This document shows, piece after piece, positions 24,348 to 31,915 of a stretch of 64,000 nucleotides of DNA (position 1 is the first letter of the stretch; every line of letters begins with the position of its first letter). The translations under genes and the position numbers were made by a program. The notes beneath the pieces are model-generated. The model was not told the origin of the DNA, searched no databases, and saw only the letters and a program-made list of their open reading frames with translations. Source of the stretch: Chloroflexota bacterium (GTDB taxonomy: Bacteria; Chloroflexota; Limnocylindria; P2-11E); NCBI GenBank assembly GCA_005882255.1, contig VBEZ01000166.1, positions 1 through 64,000 on the forward strand, read 5' to 3'.

Positions 24348-25549
24348 TGCCGTGGCGTCGGCCGAAGAAACAGATCGAGCGGCCGATCGACGTGCGTCGT
24401 TCGTTGGAGGAATCGCTTGAAGACGCGGCCGAGGGCGAGGAGGAAGAGGACCTGGTGGAGCTCGTCGATCTCGATGGGGCGTCGATCGCGGAGGCCGCCG
24501 CCGGCGAGCCTGACGCCGAACGGCTGCCGACGGAGATCGCCGACAAGCTGCGCGAAAGCCTGGCCGGTGCGGTGATCACCGAAGTGCGGGCGGTCCCGCA
24601 CGCGCCGGCCGAGACGCTGCCGGAGCACGGGGTCGATCTCTCGGTCGAGGCCGCCCGCGGTCTCTGGCTCAAGAACCCGGTGCTCACCGCATCCGGAACG
24701 TTCGGCCAGGGCGTCGAGTACGCCGAGCTCATCGATGTCGGTCGACTGGGCGCGATCGTGAACAAGGGCACGACACCACGTGCGCGCCCCGGCAACCCGC
24801 AGTACCGGATCGCCGAGACCCCGGCGGGGATCCTCAATTCGATCGGTCTCGAGAATCCCGGCGCCGAGGAGGTCGCGCGTAAGTACGGGAAGGTCTGGGC
24901 GAAGCTCGGCGTGCCCGTCATCGTCAACGTCGCCGGCTACAGCGTCGACGACTACGTCTTCGTGGTCGAGGCCCTCGATGGGACCCCCGGCGTCGTCGCC
25001 TTCGAGCTCAACGTGTCGTGCCCGAACGTCGAGGGTGGCATGCTGTTCGGGACCGACCCGCAGCTCGCGGCGCAGGTGACCAGAGGAGTGAAGGACGCGA
25101 CCGACAAACCCGTCATCGTGAAGCTCACGCCGAACGCTCCCAACGTCGTCGAGGTCGCGCAGGCGTGCGAAGCGGCCGGCGCGGATGGCCTGACGGCGAT
25201 CAACACCGTCCTCGGCATGCGCATCGATGTCGCGAAGCGGCGTCCGATGCTCGGCACCGGCAGCGGCGGACTCTCCGGGCCAGCGCTACGTCCCATCGCG
25301 GTGCACCTGACCTACCAGGTGGCGCAGGCGGTGTCGATCCCGATCATCGGTGCGGGTGGTGTGACGAACGCGAACGACGCGCTCGAATTCCTCATGGCGG
25401 GCGCGTCTGCGGTGCAGGTCGGGACCGCGACGTTCGCCGATCCGACCGCGCCGCTCACGGTGATCGAAGGCCTCGCCGCATACGTTCGCGCACAGGGGCT
25501 CGCGTCGATCCGCGACATCATCGGCGCGGCGCTCCCGCGGGCCGAATGA
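24347..25549 (+). CDS. pyrD: Dihydroorotate dehydrogenase, class 1B, with acidic N-terminal extension
   Basis: Oxidises dihydroorotate to orotate with FMN and passes electrons to PyrK. The catalytic barrel starts near residue 95 (VDLSVEAARGLWLKNPVLTASGTFG) and is complete: NVSCPNVEGG with the class 1 catalytic Cys225, KLTPN, and the FMN-phosphate loops GAGGV and QVGTA. The first 95 or so residues are an acidic extension (a run EGEEEEDLVELVDLDG near 30-45) not normally found in PyrD, which is about 305 aa. The GTG at 24347 overlaps the pyrK stop, and the extension reads open without interruption, so it is probably translated. Confidence 0.92.
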   Translation: MPWRRPKKQIERPIDVRRSLEESLEDAAEGEEEEDLVELVDLDGASIAEAAAGEPDAERLPTEIADKLRESLAGAVITEVRAVPHAPAETLPEHGVDLSVEAARGLWLKNPVLTASGTFGQGVEYAELIDVGRLGAIVNKGTTPRARPGNPQYRIAETPAGILNSIGLENPGAEEVARKYGKVWAKLGVPVIVNVAGYSVDDYVFVVEALDGTPGVVAFELNVSCPNVEGGMLFGTDPQLAAQVTRGVKDATDKPVIVKLTPNAPNVVEVAQACEAAGADGLTAINTVLGMRIDVAKRRPMLGTGSGGLSGPALRPIAVHLTYQVAQAVSIPIIGAGGVTNANDALEFLMAGASAVQVGTATFADPTAPLTVIEGLAAYVRAQGLASIRDIIGAALPRAE

Positions 25550-26535
25550 GCAAGCTCCCGGACCCGTTCGCGTTCGGACCGCTCGCCCTGCTCGAGAAAT
25601 CGTCGCGCGAGCGTCTCAAGAAGCTCGCGACGAAGCGCCAGCTCGACGTCGGCGAGATGCTCATCGACGAGCGCCATCCGCTCGACGAGGCCTACGTGAT
25701 CGTCGACGGCACGATGCGCGTCGTGGGGACCGTCGAGCTGCGGACCCTCGCCATCGTGAGCGCCCCATCGCTCGTCGGCGAGCTCGTGTTCTTCGACGAG
25801 CAGGAGATGGCGGCCTCGGTGGTGGCGGATACGCCGTGCACGGCATACGTGCTGCCCGGCACAGAGCTGCGCCGGGTCATGGACGAGCAGCAGATCTTCG
25901 CGGCCGCGATGCGCGAGCGGACCGACATGTGGCTCGCGGATGTCTTCCTCAAGCGGCAGAGTCCGCTCCGCGATCTGCCCTCCGACATCGTCGCGTCGCT
26001 CGCGTCGCAGCTGCGCCCGCGGATGCTCGCGAAGGATCAGCTCGTCGAGGGCAGCGATGACGACTGGTATCTCGTGCGGCGCGGCGCCCTCGAGCCCGTG
26101 GACGGCGGCGAACGGACGGAGCCGGGCGACTTCATCCAGCGGCAGCGCGGCGTTGGGTACGCGGCGGTGGGAGAGACCTGGCTGTACGAGCTGCGCCTGA
26201 CGGACGTGGCGCGCGAGATCGTCCGCTACCAGGCGCGACTGCGCGAGATCAACGACACGCTCGGCGATCGGTCTCGCGTGAAGCTCAGTCCGAATCTGAC
26301 GATCGTCCACGACTCGCGCCTGGGCGGCGCGCTGGTGCGCGACCGGCACAACCGCGCGGTGGTGTCCGAGCGGGTCGCCGCGCTGATCCCCGCCATCGAC
26401 GGTCACACCGACGTGACGCGGCTCACCGAGCTCACCGGCCTCGCACGCGGACCGGTCATCGAGGCGCTCGCGGTGCTCATCGCTTCCGGACTCGCGAACG
26501 ACGAGTCGCGCTGGCCCGACTTCCGCCCCGATTAG
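25546..26535 (+). CDS. Protein with two cyclic-nucleotide-binding-like domains
   Basis: A 329-residue cytosolic protein. The first domain (about 10-135) has the CAP effector-domain pattern: LKKLATKRQLDVGEMLIDERHPLDEAYVIVDG, then PSLVGELVFFDEQEMAASVVADTPC. A second, shorter domain (about 140-220) repeats DLPSDIVASLASQLRPRMLAKDQLVEG. The C-terminal 100 residues (PNLTIVHDSRLGGALVRDRHNR, ending with a small helical HTH-like fold, LTELTGLARGPVIEALAVLI) might be winged-helix-like. It is coupled to pyrD by ATGA. The ligand is unproven, since the key Arg of the phosphate-binding cassette is not obvious. Confidence 0.65.
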   Translation: MSKLPDPFAFGPLALLEKSSRERLKKLATKRQLDVGEMLIDERHPLDEAYVIVDGTMRVVGTVELRTLAIVSAPSLVGELVFFDEQEMAASVVADTPCTAYVLPGTELRRVMDEQQIFAAAMRERTDMWLADVFLKRQSPLRDLPSDIVASLASQLRPRMLAKDQLVEGSDDDWYLVRRGALEPVDGGERTEPGDFIQRQRGVGYAAVGETWLYELRLTDVAREIVRYQARLREINDTLGDRSRVKLSPNLTIVHDSRLGGALVRDRHNRAVVSERVAALIPAIDGHTDVTRLTELTGLARGPVIEALAVLIASGLANDESRWPDFRPD

Positions 26536-26545
26536 ACTCGACCGC

Positions 26546-27045
26546 ATGCAGACGAGCGTCGCGCGTCGCGTCGCCCCCTCGGAGGAATGGCGCGCGTCGA
26601 TCGCGCAGCGGCTCGCCGCCGTGCAGTGGTCGGCGAGGATCGCAACGCCGCGCGACATCTCGCGGCCGAGGTGCTGCTCTGGGACTCGGAGGGCTGGCCA
26701 AAGCGCGTCGGCCTCGTCGGCGACGTGCCGGTGCGCGGCACGCCGATGGCCGACGCCGAGCGGATCCGACTTGGCGACGTCGGAGCGTGGCGCGCGTACC
26801 ATACCGCGGTGTTCGCGCGCACCGAGCGCGCGCTTGCGGCGCTTCCGCTCGACCGGTTCGCACAGAAAGCGATGGACCGGCCCCCGGCCGACAAGCTGAA
26901 GGGCTCGTTCCTCGCGCTCATCGTGCCGGAGGGCGAGATCCGCGTGAGCGACATCTGCGAGGCGTACCTGTTCCAACACGCGGTGCGGCACCTCGGCGAG
27001 CTCGAGCATGCGCGCGCGCTCGTCGGCCTCGGCGGTCTGTCCTAG
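26546..27045 (+). pseudogene. DinB-like four-helix protein, single-base frameshift
   Basis: Codon usage (high GC3) follows one frame from ATG 26546 to about 26660 (MQTSVARRVAPSEEWRASIA...RIATPRDIS) and then switches frame to AAEVLLWDSEGWPKR...YLFQHAVRHLGELEHARAL up to the stop. One missing base near 26660-26662 explains this: 500+1 is divisible by 3. The second part resembles DinB/DUF664-type helical bundles that end in HLGELEHAR. TAGACT lies 7 bases before the ATG, so expression was once leaderless. It is either a recent pseudogene or a sequencing indel. It converges on the uricase gene with a 4-base overlap. Confidence 0.55.
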
Positions 27046-27923
27046 CGGCGCAGCACCAGCCCGATCTTTCCGAACGTCTGACGCGGTTCGGCGAATACCC
27101 GCACGTCGCCCTTTCCCTCGGCGACCGCGTCCGGAGTGTGGTTCTCCGCGGCGAACTCGACCTCGCTGAGGACCGGGAAACCCTTCAGCAGACGCGTCCC
27201 CATAACGTGCACGAGATGCTGGATCGAACGGCTGTCGAACTCGTGGAAGGTCTGCTCGAGCGCACGGCGAATGAGCCCGCTCGAGATTCGGCTCCCCAGC
27301 TGCGGATCGCCGTAGCGCCAGTACGCATCCAAGCGGATCGTCAGCGGCCGGTCGACAAGGTCTGGCAGGCTCGTGTACTGATCCCGCGCGAACTGCGCGA
27401 ACGAGCTGCCGGTGGTCTTCAGCAGGCGCATGCCCTCGATCCCGCTTCGCCCTGCGGTCGCGACGATGGCGTCGGCGCGACGCTCGAAGTCCGCCTCCGA
27501 CATCGCGACGTCGCCGCGCGTCAGTCGGAAGACCACGTCGCTCTCGTCGCGCGGCCCCGGCGGCGGAGGCGAGTAGCCCGTCCGGCCCATCGGGGTGATG
27601 TGGTGCGCCGGGTCGAGCGGCACCTCGTGCGCGGTGACGCGGATGCGCTCCATCTGCGGATAGGTCCGCAACAGGCGCTGGCCGAGGAACAGCACGTATT
27701 CGTCCGGCGAGCCTCCTTCGAAGTCGGCGGCCGTCGCGTAGACGAAGTTCTTCATGGTGTCCGTGGCCACGACCTCGCGGTTGTCGCCTTCGGTGTACGC
27801 CGCGCCGAAGCGCTCGCCGAACACGTCGATCGTCACGCTGGCGGCGAACGGCGGCGCGGATCGCTTGGCGAGACGGAAGAAGATCACGCGCGTCTTCCCG
27901 TACTGGATCTCCATCGGCGTCAT
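27042..27923 (-). CDS. Urate oxidase (uricase)
   Basis: Cofactor-free oxidation of urate to 5-hydroxyisourate. The 293-aa tunnel-fold enzyme shows both halves: GKTRV near the N-terminus with the catalytic Lys, VVATDTMKNFVYA (Thr-Asp of the active site), then TTGSSFAQFARDQYTSLPDLVDR and DAYWRYGD in the second half. The usual Asn-His region reads ENHTPDAVAEG. Last gene of a three-gene operon: uraH, uraD, uricase; its ATG overlaps the uraD stop. All three steps from urate to S-allantoin are therefore encoded together. Confidence 0.93.
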   Translation of the reverse strand: MTPMEIQYGKTRVIFFRLAKRSAPPFAASVTIDVFGERFGAAYTEGDNREVVATDTMKNFVYATAADFEGGSPDEYVLFLGQRLLRTYPQMERIRVTAHEVPLDPAHHITPMGRTGYSPPPPGPRDESDVVFRLTRGDVAMSEADFERRADAIVATAGRSGIEGMRLLKTTGSSFAQFARDQYTSLPDLVDRPLTIRLDAYWRYGDPQLGSRISSGLIRRALEQTFHEFDSRSIQHLVHVMGTRLLKGFPVLSEVEFAAENHTPDAVAEGKGDVRVFAEPRQTFGKIGLVLRR

Positions 27924-28372
27924 CGTGGGCGCTCCAGACGGTCGAGCGCGATGGCGAAGAACTCCTCGAGCCCGGTCCTCAGCTCCGTCTCGCGCGTGTT
28001 CGCGAGGCGCGCGCGCAGGACGGGCACGATCTCCCGCTTCGGGCGCCCTGCGACGAACACGACGAACCGGAAGCCGAACTTCCTCTCGTATGCGTCGTTG
28101 AGCTCGGCGAGCTCACGCTGTGTCGCCGCATCGGTCGCCGCGCCCTGTTCGCGCCGCGAACTGAGCGACAGCGAAGCGGGGTCGGCGCCGATGCGCGGAT
28201 GGGCGTCGAGGACCGCGATCTGCTCGACCTCGGTCATGCCCGCGAGCGTTCGGCGAGCCTTCGCGATGATCGAACGCGGCGTGTCACCGCTCGCGTGATC
28301 CAGGGCCGCGACGAGCCCCGGCGCGCGCTCGAACACCGCGGCAAGGCTTCCGGGGGGTGTATCGGATGCCAT
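27920..28372 (-). CDS. uraD: 2-oxo-4-hydroxy-4-carboxy-5-ureidoimidazoline decarboxylase
   Basis: Third step of urate breakdown: decarboxylates OHCU to S-allantoin. The 150-aa length fits the family. The signature AHPRIG (residues 57-62 region) with the catalytic His is present, followed by REQGAA and the ELAELNDAYERKFGFRFVVF helix/strand pair and KREIVPVLRARLAN, all typical of OHCU decarboxylases. ATG directly follows the uraH stop codon without a gap, so the two are tightly coupled. Confidence 0.93.
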   Translation of the reverse strand: MASDTPPGSLAAVFERAPGLVAALDHASGDTPRSIIAKARRTLAGMTEVEQIAVLDAHPRIGADPASLSLSSRREQGAATDAATQRELAELNDAYERKFGFRFVVFVAGRPKREIVPVLRARLANTRETELRTGLEEFFAIALDRLERPR

Positions 28373-28693
28373 CTAGCTGCCGAGGTACGACACGACGCCG
28401 TAGCGCGACACCAGGAGCGGGATGTGTTGATGGCCGTCGCGGAGGCGCACCTCGAGCGTCACGCTGCCGAAGAACGTGTCGAGCTGGCGAGAACGGAAGT
28501 AGGCGCCGACGTCGAAGACCAGACGGTACGTTCCGGGCTCGTGCTCCTCGCCCAGCTTGGCCAGGCGGCCGTCGGTGCCCGTCGTGCCCTTCGCCGCGAG
28601 CGTACCGTCGCGATAGAGCGCGACCTCGACGCCGGCGGCCGGCACGCCGTTGGTCGTATCGAGCACGTGCGTGGAGAGCGTCGCGCGCGCCAT
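28373..28693 (-). CDS. uraH: 5-hydroxyisourate hydrolase (transthyretin-like) with altered C-terminal motif
   Basis: Hydrolyses 5-hydroxyisourate to OHCU. A 106-residue transthyretin-fold protein: LSTHVLDTTNG with the first catalytic His (His9), YRLVFDVGAYF with the conserved Arg, and HQHIPLLVSRYG with the third catalytic His. The family C-terminal tetrapeptide YRGS reads YLGS here (codon CTC), so a residue normally lining the active site is changed. First gene of the uricase operon; on its own strand TACGAT lies 9 bases before the ATG. Confidence 0.9.
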   Translation of the reverse strand: MARATLSTHVLDTTNGVPAAGVEVALYRDGTLAAKGTTGTDGRLAKLGEEHEPGTYRLVFDVGAYFRSRQLDTFFGSVTLEVRLRDGHQHIPLLVSRYGVVSYLGS

Positions 28694-28701
28694 CGGGCGG
28701 G

Positions 28702-28708
28702 TATCGTA
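28702..28708. promoter_or_regulatory. Overlapping divergent -10 elements
   Basis: TATCGT (28702-28707, plus, 9 bases before the DUF3830 ATG) and TACGAT (28708-28703, minus, 9 bases before the uraH ATG) share five bases in a 23-base gap. Polymerase could serve only one direction at a time. Confidence 0.45.
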
Positions 28709-28716
28709 CGCCCGCG

Positions 28717-29130
28717 ATGAAGATGCTCCGCATCACTGCCGGCCCGTACACGTTCAAGGCGCGTTGGGAAGAGAAGGCGGCGCCGAAGACCGTCGCGGCG
28801 ATCCGACGGATGCTGCCTCTCCGGAGCAAGCTCGTGCACGTGCGCTGGAGCGGGGAGTCCACGTGGGTCCCGATGGGCGAGAAGCGCCTGGGCGTCGACT
28901 TCGAGAATCACACGAGTCATCCCGCGCCGGGGGAGATCCTCGTGTACCCCGGTGGCATCTCCGAAATGGAGATCCTCTTTCCATACGGCGCGTGCCTCTT
29001 CGCGAGCAAGGTCGGGCAGCTCGCGGGCAATCACTTCGCGACGGTGATCGAAGGCAACGAGAATCTCGCGGAGATCGGCCGCCTCACGCTCTGGGAGGGC
29101 GCGCAGGACTTCCTCATCGAAGAGGTCTAG
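28717..29130 (+). CDS. DUF3830 family protein
   Basis: A 137-residue protein of DUF3830, a cyclophilin-like small beta-barrel family often found beside hydantoinase, allantoinase or carbamoylase genes. Seen: MLRITAGPYTFKARWEEKAAPKTV (cyclophilin-like entry), LVHVRWSGESTWVPMG, NHTSHPAPGEILVYPGG and the C-terminal IGRLTLWEGAQDF. The function of the family is not established. Here it lies between the uricase operon and allantoinase, which fits a role in ureide chemistry, possibly as an isomerase or a binding partner (inference). Confidence 0.8.
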   Translation: MKMLRITAGPYTFKARWEEKAAPKTVAAIRRMLPLRSKLVHVRWSGESTWVPMGEKRLGVDFENHTSHPAPGEILVYPGGISEMEILFPYGACLFASKVGQLAGNHFATVIEGNENLAEIGRLTLWEGAQDFLIEEV

Positions 29131-29200
29131 GACGGCCACCGCAGATCTCGCGATCCGCGGTGGGCGCGTCGTCACCGAAGAAGGCGTTCGCGAGGCCGAT

Positions 29201-30508
29201 GTGCTCATCGCGGGCGGCCTCTTCGACGCCGTCGTCGACCCGGGCCACGGCAAAGCGTTCGACGAGATCGAGGCGCGCGGCCTGCATGTGTTCCCCGGCG
29301 TCGTCGACGCGCACGTCCACGTCAACGAGCCGGGCCGCGAGGAGTGGGAGGGCTGGCGCGCCGCCACGCGCGGGGCCGCGGCTGGGGGCGTGACGACGCT
29401 GGCCGACATGCCGCTCAACTCGCTACCGCCGACCGTCGACGAGGACGCGCTTCGCGCGAAGGAGTCGAGCGCCGCGCGGTCCGCGATCATCGACTACGCG
29501 CTGTGGGGCGGCCTCACCGGCCCGGATCAGATGTCGCTGCCGAGCCTCATGGTGCACGGCGTCGTTGGCCTGAAAGCATTCCTGTGTCCGAGCGGCGTCC
29601 CGGAGTTCCCGCATCTCGACGCGTCCACGCTCGGGCCCGCGCTCGCTGCGGCCGCAGCGGCCGGGCACCTGGTCGCGGTCCACGCCGAGGACGAGGCGCT
29701 CGTGCTCAAGGGGACCGAGCAGCTGCAGGCCATGAATCGCCGCGACCGGGCCGCCTGGCTCGAGTCCCGGCCGCCGGCGGCGGAGCGTCGCGCGATCGAG
29801 CGGCTCAGCGACGCCGCGCGCGAAACACGCGCACGCGTGCACGTCGTGCACGCGTCGAGCTCCGCGGCGGTGACCGCGGTGCATCGAGCGCGCGAGCGTG
29901 GCGCCGACATCACCGTAGAGACGTGCCCGCACTACCTCTTGTTCAGCGCCGAGGATGTCGACCGCATCGGACCGGCACTCAAGTGCGCACCGCCGATCCG
30001 TGACGCCACGTCCCGCGAGCGCCTGTGGCAGCACGTGCTATCCGGGGAGATCGATCTCGTCGCGTCCGATCACTCGCCCTGCACGGCCGACCTCAAGACA
30101 CGCGGCGACGACGACATCTGGGAGGCCTGGGGCGGTGTGACCGGGATCCAGTCGCTGCTTCCCGTCATGCTCAGCGATGGCGTGCACCGGCGTGGCCTGC
30201 GGCTCGCGGCGCTCGTGCGGCTCGTCTCGGGCGCGCCGGCGCGACTCCTCGGGCTGTGGCCGAAGAAGGGCGCGATCCGCGCCGGAGCGGACGCGGACGT
30301 CGCGCTCGTCGCGCTCGAGCGCGAATGGACGCTCGAAGCGGAGCAGCTCCAGGCGCGCAGCGGCGTCAGTCCGTACGTCGGGCGATCGTTCCGCGGAGCG
30401 GTCGTGCGCACGCTGGTGCGCGGCATCACGGTGTTCGACGACGGCGAATTCCCGGAAGACGCCGGGCGCAGCCGTGTCGGTCGCCTTGTGACGAGAATGG
30501 GAACGTGA
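29201..30508 (+). CDS. allB: Allantoinase (start uncertain)
   Basis: Hydrolyses allantoin to allantoate; a binuclear metal amidohydrolase. Motifs: DAHVHVNEPGR (HxH), KAFLCPSG with the lysine for carbamylation, VAVHAEDE, VHVVHASS, TVETCPHYL, and SDHSPC with the catalytic Asp. The first in-frame ATG/GTG/TTG is GTG 29201. However, homology clearly begins about 20 codons earlier in the same frame (DLAIRGGRVVTEEGVREADV from about 29144), where no standard start exists before the DUF3830 stop. Either a rare start codon or a base error is involved. It overlaps allC by GTGA. Confidence 0.88.
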   Translation: MLIAGGLFDAVVDPGHGKAFDEIEARGLHVFPGVVDAHVHVNEPGREEWEGWRAATRGAAAGGVTTLADMPLNSLPPTVDEDALRAKESSAARSAIIDYALWGGLTGPDQMSLPSLMVHGVVGLKAFLCPSGVPEFPHLDASTLGPALAAAAAAGHLVAVHAEDEALVLKGTEQLQAMNRRDRAAWLESRPPAAERRAIERLSDAARETRARVHVVHASSSAAVTAVHRARERGADITVETCPHYLLFSAEDVDRIGPALKCAPPIRDATSRERLWQHVLSGEIDLVASDHSPCTADLKTRGDDDIWEAWGGVTGIQSLLPVMLSDGVHRRGLRLAALVRLVSGAPARLLGLWPKKGAIRAGADADVALVALEREWTLEAEQLQARSGVSPYVGRSFRGAVVRTLVRGITVFDDGEFPEDAGRSRVGRLVTRMGT

Positions 30509-31749
30509 GGACCGCGGAGTTGGTCGCGATCGATGAACGGCGATTGCTGCGCCGTCTCGACGAGCTCGCGCAACGCGGAGCGCTACCCGGCGGCGGACTC
30601 TACCGCGCGCTGTACACGCCCGCGTGGGTCTCCGCGACCGAGCTCGTCTCGGGCTGGATGAAAGAGGCGGGCCTGCTCGTGCGCCGCGACGCCGTCGGCA
30701 ATGTCTGGGGACGCGTCGAAGGCTCGCGCGGCGGTCGCGCGATCGTGACCGGCTCGCACATCGACACGGTGCGCGGCGGCGGCGCCCTCGACGGAGCGCT
30801 CGGCGTCGTCGCCGCGGTCGAGGCGGTCGCCAGCCTGGTCTCGCAGCTCGGTCGGCCGCTACGCATCCTCGAGGCGGTCGCCATCTGTGAGGAGGAGGGC
30901 AGCCGCTTCAACACGAACTTCTGGGGCGCGCGCGCGATCGCCGACCGCATCGAGCCCGACGAAGCCTCGCGCGCACGCGACGCCGACGGCGTCACGCTGG
31001 CCGACGCGATGCGTGGCGTGGGTCTCGATCCCGCGAACGTCGCTCAGGCGATCCGCCGCGACATCGACACGTTCGTCGAGCTGCACGTCGAGCAGGGCCC
31101 GATCCTCGAGGAGGAGGGCCCGCGTCTCGGCGTCGTACGGACGATCGTGGGCACCGCGCATCTCGAGGTGGTCGTCCGCGGGCAGCCGGATCACGCCGGC
31201 GCTACCGCCATGGATCGCCGGCGCGATGCGCTTCTCGGCGCGTCAGCCATGATGCTCGCGATCGCCGACGTGGCGCGCGAGATGGGCCCGCCCGCGGTCG
31301 CGACCGTCGGAACGATCGCCGTCGAGCCCGCGCAGGTGAACGTCGTGCCGGGTCTGGCGCGCTTCACCGTTGACGCGCGCCATAGCGACAACGCGCAGCG
31401 GACGCTGCTCGTCGCGGACATCACGAGGGTGTGCAAGGTCGCTGGTCGGGAGCGCGACCTCTCGGTCGACGTGCGCACGCTCCGCGACCGACCGGCGGTC
31501 CAGCTGAACGAGCGCGCCGCCGACGTCGCCCGGCGGGCGTGCCTCGCGTGCGGCGTCGCGCCGCGTGACATGACGAGCGGCGCCGGTCATGACGCGCAGG
31601 TGCTCAGCGCCGCCGCGCACGCCGCGATGATCTTCGTCCCGAGCATCGGTGGTCGTTCGCACTGCCCGGAGGAGGCGACTGCGGCCGAGGACGTCATCCT
31701 CGGAACGCGAGCGCTCGCGGCCGCGCTGCGCGATCTGGCGTACTCGTAA
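30505..31749 (+). CDS. allC: Allantoate amidohydrolase (M20 hydantoinase/carbamoylase family)
   Basis: Hydrolyses allantoate to ureidoglycine, CO2 and ammonia. The 414-aa enzyme shows the M20 dinuclear metal site: GSHIDTVRGGGALDGALGV, EEEGSRF, ELHVEQGPILE, the dimerisation-domain HAGATAMDRRRDAL, and the C-terminal GAGHDAQVLS plus GRSHCPEE. The same family includes N-carbamoyl-amino-acid hydrolases; the position directly after allantoinase favours allantoate as substrate. GTG start inside the allB stop. The downstream intergenic space is filled by a palindromic element. Confidence 0.9.
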   Translation: MRTAELVAIDERRLLRRLDELAQRGALPGGGLYRALYTPAWVSATELVSGWMKEAGLLVRRDAVGNVWGRVEGSRGGRAIVTGSHIDTVRGGGALDGALGVVAAVEAVASLVSQLGRPLRILEAVAICEEEGSRFNTNFWGARAIADRIEPDEASRARDADGVTLADAMRGVGLDPANVAQAIRRDIDTFVELHVEQGPILEEEGPRLGVVRTIVGTAHLEVVVRGQPDHAGATAMDRRRDALLGASAMMLAIADVAREMGPPAVATVGTIAVEPAQVNVVPGLARFTVDARHSDNAQRTLLVADITRVCKVAGRERDLSVDVRTLRDRPAVQLNERAADVARRACLACGVAPRDMTSGAGHDAQVLSAAAHAAMIFVPSIGGRSHCPEEATAAEDVILGTRALAAALRDLAYS

Positions 31750-31750
31750 T

Positions 31751-31911
31751 GTCGCGGCCCCGGGCGGCCAACTCTCTCGCTCGCTGCTGGCTACTGCGCC
31801 GTCGCGAAGCGAAACGGCAAGCAGCCGGCGAAGGCGAACGCCGAGCCGTAGGCCGGCCCGCCGGCTGGGCGCAGACGCTCGCTCGAGAAGTTGCCGCCCC
31901 CGGGACGCGAC
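31751..31911. repeat. Palindromic element, copy B
   Basis: Fills the whole gap between allC and the next amidohydrolase. The outer arms GTCGCG..CCCCGGGCGGCCAACTC (from 31751) and GAAGTTGCCGCCCCCGGGACGCGAC (to 31911) are imperfect inverted copies. Inside, 20 bases near 31775-31794 and 27 bases at 31860-31886 are identical to copy C at 43.3 kb. Confidence 0.8.
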
Positions 31912-31915
31912 ACTA

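Noticed and set aside
25312-27009. 565-codon minus-strand frame opposite pyrD and the cNMP gene
   Set aside because: No domain; spans two conserved plus-strand genes and their junction.
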